A DNA stretch of 64,000 nt from Candidatus Zixiibacteriota bacterium (GTDB taxonomy: Bacteria > Zixibacteria > MSB-5A5 > CAIYYT01). Position 1 is the first letter of the stretch, and each line of letters starts with the position of its first letter. This document shows, in pieces, positions 61,110 through 64,000 of this stretch. The stretch is from assembly GCA_020853795.1 (NCBI GenBank), contig JADYYF010000109.1, positions 1-64,000 of the forward strand, in the 5' to 3' direction. The notes beneath the pieces are model-generated. The model did not search any database and was not told the origin of the DNA. It saw only the letters and a list, made by a program, of their open reading frames with translations. A program made the position numbers and the translations under genes.

Positions 61110-61511
61110 TCACGCCCAGTCGACCGCGAAATCCTCCCCGTTGCGTTTGGGTCTCTGCACCGGCGCCAACTGCCGCGTCTTCTCGATCAGTTCGTTCAGG
61201 TCCCCCGAACTGGTCACACAGGCGTCCGCCAGCCAGGTGAAGAAATCGTCCCAGTAGCTGAAGTAGTCGCAGGAGATGATTACTGAGATCCGCGGCCGAT
61301 GTTGGTTGAGATAGTCGAGCAGTTGGTGGCACTCGTCCGACTTTCCCGGCGAGTTCACGATCACCAGATCCACCCGCTCATTGCGGCCCAAGAACTCGCG
61401 CACTTCCGACTCCCTTTCGCAAATGTGCGGCGTAAATCCCTCCGCCAGCAGCGACGCTGAACACCGCTCCTGAAAACGCGCGTCGCGACTGACGACCAGT
61501 ACTTGTCCCAT
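61110..61511 (-). CDS. Degenerate receiver-domain protein
   Basis: Encodes 133 residues as one CheY-like domain. The fold is visible (VLVVSRDARFQERCSASLLAEGFTPHI, then VDLVIVNSPG, then ISVIISCDYFSYWDDFF), but the phosphoacceptor position is Asn53, the acidic pair at strand 1 is reduced to Asp10, and the conserved Lys of strand 5 appears as Thr (ACVTSSGDLNELI). It therefore cannot be phosphorylated in the usual way and is likely a phosphorylation-independent signalling adaptor. Stands alone; no kinase or output domain nearby. Confidence 0.72.
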   Translation of the reverse strand: MGQVLVVSRDARFQERCSASLLAEGFTPHICERESEVREFLGRNERVDLVIVNSPGKSDECHQLLDYLNQHRPRISVIISCDYFSYWDDFFTWLADACVTSSGDLNELIEKTRQLAPVQRPKRNGEDFAVDWA

Positions 61512-61604
61512 GGTGTCCCTCCCAGGACCAAGCCGTTTCTCGATTCTATGCCGATGACGCGGGCCTACTATCCTCTCGCCCGCGAAACGAACTCTCGATC
61601 ATTC

Positions 61605-61631
61605 GTAGGTCAGGATCCCTGCGATCCTGAC
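61605..61631. repeat. Third copy of the GTAGGTCAGGATCC palindromic repeat
   Basis: Begins GTAGGTCAGGATCCCTGC and contains the inverted arms GTCAGGATC and GATCCTGAC around CCTGC. Matches the copies at 51067 and 51156. Confidence 0.8.
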
Positions 61632-61684
61632 ACCTCGTTACCACACTCAACAGGCCAAATCCTGACTCCGCAGCCAGATTCTTC

Positions 61685-61723
61685 ACCCCCCTCTCCCTTT
61701 GGGAGAGCGGTCGGGGGTGAGGG
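61685..61723. repeat. CCCTCTCCC-type hairpin repeat
   Basis: CCCCCCTCTCCCTTTGGGAG followed by AGCGGTCGGGGGTGAGGGC. Same family as 59611-59647. Confidence 0.65.
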
Positions 61724-61994
61724 CACGTTCGCTGTCGAGAATACGATCGCGCCGCGATCAGCAATCCTTGCCGATCGCGTGCCCAGGAATTCGTGTCCTT
61801 CGAAGCAGCCCTCTCAACGTGCGGAATTCGTGTCTCGAAACGATGTCTCAGCCGGAAGTGCGGATATCTGTCAGATTAAGGCATCTATCCTAAATACGCC
61901 AATGCCCCTTTTCGGTTCAAGCAATTTTCACTGCAGCTACCATTTTTCGAGGAAGCAATCTCCTCTTCCCACAGCAGGACGGCGGGCAGCAATG

Positions 61995-62024
61995 AAAACC
62001 CCGTCCCGCTTGCGCGGAACGGGG
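61995..62024 (-). terminator. Rho-independent terminator after the triple-repeat gene
   Basis: On the minus strand: outer stem CCCCGT/ACGGGG, one mismatch, inner stem CCGC/GCGG, and a following TTTTCA. It starts about 30 bases past the stop at 62056. Confidence 0.75.
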
Positions 62025-62055
62025 CTGACGGTGAAACCAGTGAGGGGTTGTGCCT

Positions 62056-63297
62056 CTATTTCATTGCGGCCTTCGCAAAGTCGTACCAGTCAATCTCTTC
62101 GGCGTCGCCCTTATCGCGAAACACGATCACGCCCTTGTTCTCTTCGTTGACATCGTTTGAGCCGCTCAACAGGTAGGTCGTGCCGTTTTTCAATGTGACC
62201 TCTGCGGTCCGCTGCGAGCTCTTGGCGATCGTCATGATCACCGCAAACGGAATCGCCATCTCGACACCCTTGTACTCACCGTTGAGATGCTCCCAGGTGT
62301 ATTGCTCGTCGTTGTCCCAGGCCAACTCGCCGGTAAAGTCTTCACCGTCCTCGGTCGTCACCACGCCGCGAATCTTGCGCCCGCCGTCAAAATCGCGGTA
62401 GCGCGGCAGTTCGTTCTTCGGCACCGGCAGAAACTCGACCTTTTCAAAATCACTCCAGCCGATCTTGACCCGCCCGAACTCCGCCGATTTTACCACGATG
62501 CCCCGATTCTCCGAGTTGACGTCGTTGGAATTGCGCAGCACCAGCTCTTTGCCGTCCTTGGTGGTGATCCGCGCCGAGGAGGAGGAATTGCGCTCAATCG
62601 CGGCAATCCGTCCGAACGTGATCTTGCGCGTACGGCCGCCATCCTCGTCGCCGTCGAGATCGTCTTTGTTGAAGACCTCGTCAACGTCCCACTCGATCCA
62701 GCCGATAAATTCGCCCGCGCGCCGCGTCGACACCCGGCCGTACAACCGTTCCAAACCGTCGGTCGGCTCGCTCTTCTCTTCTATGAAATCGATCGACTCA
62801 ATGTCATCCCAGTCGAAGTAAATCTCCCCTTCGTTGATATCCAGCAAAGCGATCTCGCGAATCGCCGGACCCAGGTCCGAACTCGACTCGAAGATCACTT
62901 CATTGCCATTCTTGAGAATCACCGTGGCGCCGTCACCGTCGCGTTTTAACCGCGAGACATGGCCAAATTGTAATTGGCTTTCCGACGAGGTGCCCAGGCC
63001 GCCCCAGCTCATCCCTTCACCAAACGTCAGCCCCAGTACTTCCACGTATTTTTTCTTCGATTCCTTGTAGTGCCGCCCCCGTTTCTCGCGCCCCTCATAG
63101 CGATCCTTCTCAACCACGCCGTCGATGATGTCGTCCCAGAACGCCTCGTTCTTGTCCCAGCGGATCCAGCCTTCAAAGACGTCATCGTCCGTTGTAGTCA
63201 ATTTTCCATAGATCCGACCCGATTCCGCCAGCGCGATTCCCGCCCACAGGCAGGCGCAACAGCCCGCAAGAATAGCCAAGTGCGTCAGTCGCGACAT
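62056..63297 (-). CDS. Secreted protein of three diverged ~105-145-residue repeats (unknown)
   Basis: Encodes 413 residues with CGGAGG upstream. Signal peptide (about 1-24, ALAES). Three repeats at about 28-173, 185-291 and 308-409. Each starts with a Y/R-G-x-V/L-x-T strand, continues F-x-G-x-(I/L)-x-W-D-x-(D/N)-E, then a Lys/Asp loop, a V-T-L-K-N-G-like strand (VILKNGNEV, ITTKDGKEL, VTLKNGTTY), an S/N-x-D-V/L-x-E/P turn and an acidic W/D strand (FDWDDIESIDF, IGWSDFEKVEF, IDWYDFAKA). No family is recognised. Likely an extracytoplasmic scaffold or binding protein. Acidic and Trp-rich faces could bind cations or glycans, but that is a guess. Confidence 0.75.
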   Translation of the reverse strand: MSRLTHLAILAGCCACLWAGIALAESGRIYGKLTTTDDDVFEGWIRWDKNEAFWDDIIDGVVEKDRYEGREKRGRHYKESKKKYVEVLGLTFGEGMSWGGLGTSSESQLQFGHVSRLKRDGDGATVILKNGNEVIFESSSDLGPAIREIALLDINEGEIYFDWDDIESIDFIEEKSEPTDGLERLYGRVSTRRAGEFIGWIEWDVDEVFNKDDLDGDEDGGRTRKITFGRIAAIERNSSSSARITTKDGKELVLRNSNDVNSENRGIVVKSAEFGRVKIGWSDFEKVEFLPVPKNELPRYRDFDGGRKIRGVVTTEDGEDFTGELAWDNDEQYTWEHLNGEYKGVEMAIPFAVIMTIAKSSQRTAEVTLKNGTTYLLSGSNDVNEENKGVIVFRDKGDAEEIDWYDFAKAAMK

Positions 63298-63517
63298 TCA
63301 ACCTCCGTTCAGTTCAATATTTCGCCGCAGTTACTTACGAGCAAGACGAAGAAAGGTTTCGCAACTGAATGCAGAATTAAGATTTGCGGGGATTTGACCG
63401 AACCGTTGGCGTGGCTGACCACACCGTCTAATCAGCTCGTCGTTAACGCAAGTACCACTTAAGCTGATCGGGGTTAGCTATTGATTTACAAGTGATTACA
63501 AACCAATGAATGAGACT

Positions 63518-64000
63518 TCAGCGTTTGCGCTTGAGTACACGCTTGACGGCCATCTTGATGTCGCTTGCTTTCAATCCAAAGGCCGCCATCAGCTCATCGG
63601 GTTTGCCGGACTGCCCGAAACGGTCCATCACGGCGACAAACTCCATCGGCACCGGCACAGTGTTCACGACGACCTCGGCGACAGCACCGCCCAAGCCGCC
63701 GTGCACCTGGTGTTCCTCGGCCGTTACAATCGCGCCGCACTCCCGCGCCGCCTTGACTATCGCCTCGCGATCAATCGGCTTGATCGTGTGCATATCGACC
63801 ACGCGGCACTCAATCCCTTCGGCAGCTAACTGCTCCGCAGCCACCAGTGCCTCATAGACCATCACGCCGCAGGCGATGATCGCAGCATCTCCGCCTTCAC
63901 GATAGGTATTCGCCTTGCCGACGACAAAAGGCGTCGACTCATCCGTCACGACCGGCACCGGTTCGCGGCCGAAGCGAATGTAGTAGGGGCCGTAATCCTC
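63518..64000 (-). CDS. Transketolase-type protein, C-terminal part (cut by window edge)
   Basis: The last 160 codons of a gene that enters from the right edge in an open frame (EDYGPYYIRFGREPVP). It matches the C-terminal (third) domain and end of the pyrimidine domain of split transketolases and the transketolase-like DXS/E1-beta family: DAAIIACGVMVYEALVAAEQLAAEGIE, VVDMHTIKPID, IVTAEEHQVHGGLGGAVAEV, and GLKASDIKMAVKRVLKRK. The split-transketolase C-terminal subunit is most likely. The N-terminal subunit would lie upstream, outside the window. Confidence 0.88.
   Translation of the reverse strand, partial: EDYGPYYIRFGREPVPVVTDESTPFVVGKANTYREGGDAAIIACGVMVYEALVAAEQLAAEGIECRVVDMHTIKPIDREAIVKAARECGAIVTAEEHQVHGGLGGAVAEVVVNTVPVPMEFVAVMDRFGQSGKPDELMAAFGLKASDIKMAVKRVLKRKR

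Larger units (their letters stand above)
61512..62055. other. Repeat-rich gap, no gene supported
   Basis: 544 bases. Contains a third copy of the 51067-type palindromic repeat, one CCCTCTCCC-type repeat and, at the right end, a terminator for the gene at 62056. The open frame across this stretch runs through the repeats and has no family-like sequence. Confidence 0.6.

Noticed and set aside
61503-62150. A 215-codon plus-strand frame across the repeat-rich gap
   Set aside because: It reads through two repeat elements and a terminator, starts inside the receiver-like gene and shows no family-like sequence.

Overview
The window is a gene-dense, roughly 60% GC bacterial chromosome segment with about 58 protein genes. 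I found no rRNA, tRNA, CRISPR array, transposase or phage gene. The cell looks Gram-negative: outer-membrane porins and barrels, prepilins, a lipoprotein, and a 14-subunit respiratory complex I. Several traits recall the FCB-superphylum candidate phyla, with Zixibacteria as my best guess: secreted proteins with dockerin-like repeats, an archaeal-type GatDE amidotransferase, a divergent membrane pyrophosphatase and a GAF-HisKA protein that stops before the ATPase domain. That placement is inference; there is no 16S or ribosomal marker here.

Layout. 1-2.3 kb: two type IV prepilin-like genes and an NtrC-class regulator, with a good sigma-54 -24/-12 element before one pilin. 2.3-10.1 kb: DUF169 and GAF proteins, two coupled micro-ORFs, an FAD oxidoreductase, a hydrolase-fold protein lacking its nucleophile, an ECF sigma/anti-sigma pair, a kinase-less GAF-HisKA protein, and purF. 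10.3-24.7 kb: a complete nuoABCDEFGHIJKLMN operon on the minus strand, with a glutaredoxin-like gene between nuoM and nuoN. 24.9-29.0 kb: biotin carboxylase, biotin carrier, methylmalonyl-CoA mutase catalytic subunit and epimerase, i.e. part of the propionyl-CoA to succinyl-CoA route. 29.1-32.1 kb: DUF3592, M48 protease with two zinc ribbons, LemA, and a TFIIB-type zinc-ribbon protein.

32.3-38.8 kb: a plus-strand run of porin, PstS-like protein, lipoprotein, second porin, miniature PstS-like protein and sensor kinase. It may be an anion uptake and sensing locus. 38.9-46.2 kb: DUF2723 membrane protein, bacterioferritin, VOC protein, an RRM RNA-binding protein with a possible leader ORF, an SDR, and a K+-independent-type membrane pyrophosphatase. 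46.4-51.1 kb: three secreted dockerin-like proteins flanking a CstA transporter. 51.2-54.6 kb: gatE-gatD. 54.9-64 kb: a secreted protein of unknown function, an aspartate aminotransferase-like gene coupled to pckA, small membrane and barrel proteins, a degenerate receiver protein, a triple-repeat secreted protein, and the C-terminal end of a transketolase-type protein cut by the window.

Together the genes suggest a respiring heterotroph that handles propionate/succinate, amino acids and gluconeogenesis (mutase, PEP carboxykinase, aminotransferase, CstA), conserves energy with complex I and a pyrophosphatase pump, and makes Gln-tRNA by the indirect route. Many genes are tightly packed with 4-base ATGA/GTGA overlaps. 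Several promoters (TTGACA/T, 16-17 bases, TATNTT-like) lie so close to the start codon that leaderless or near-leaderless mRNAs are likely.
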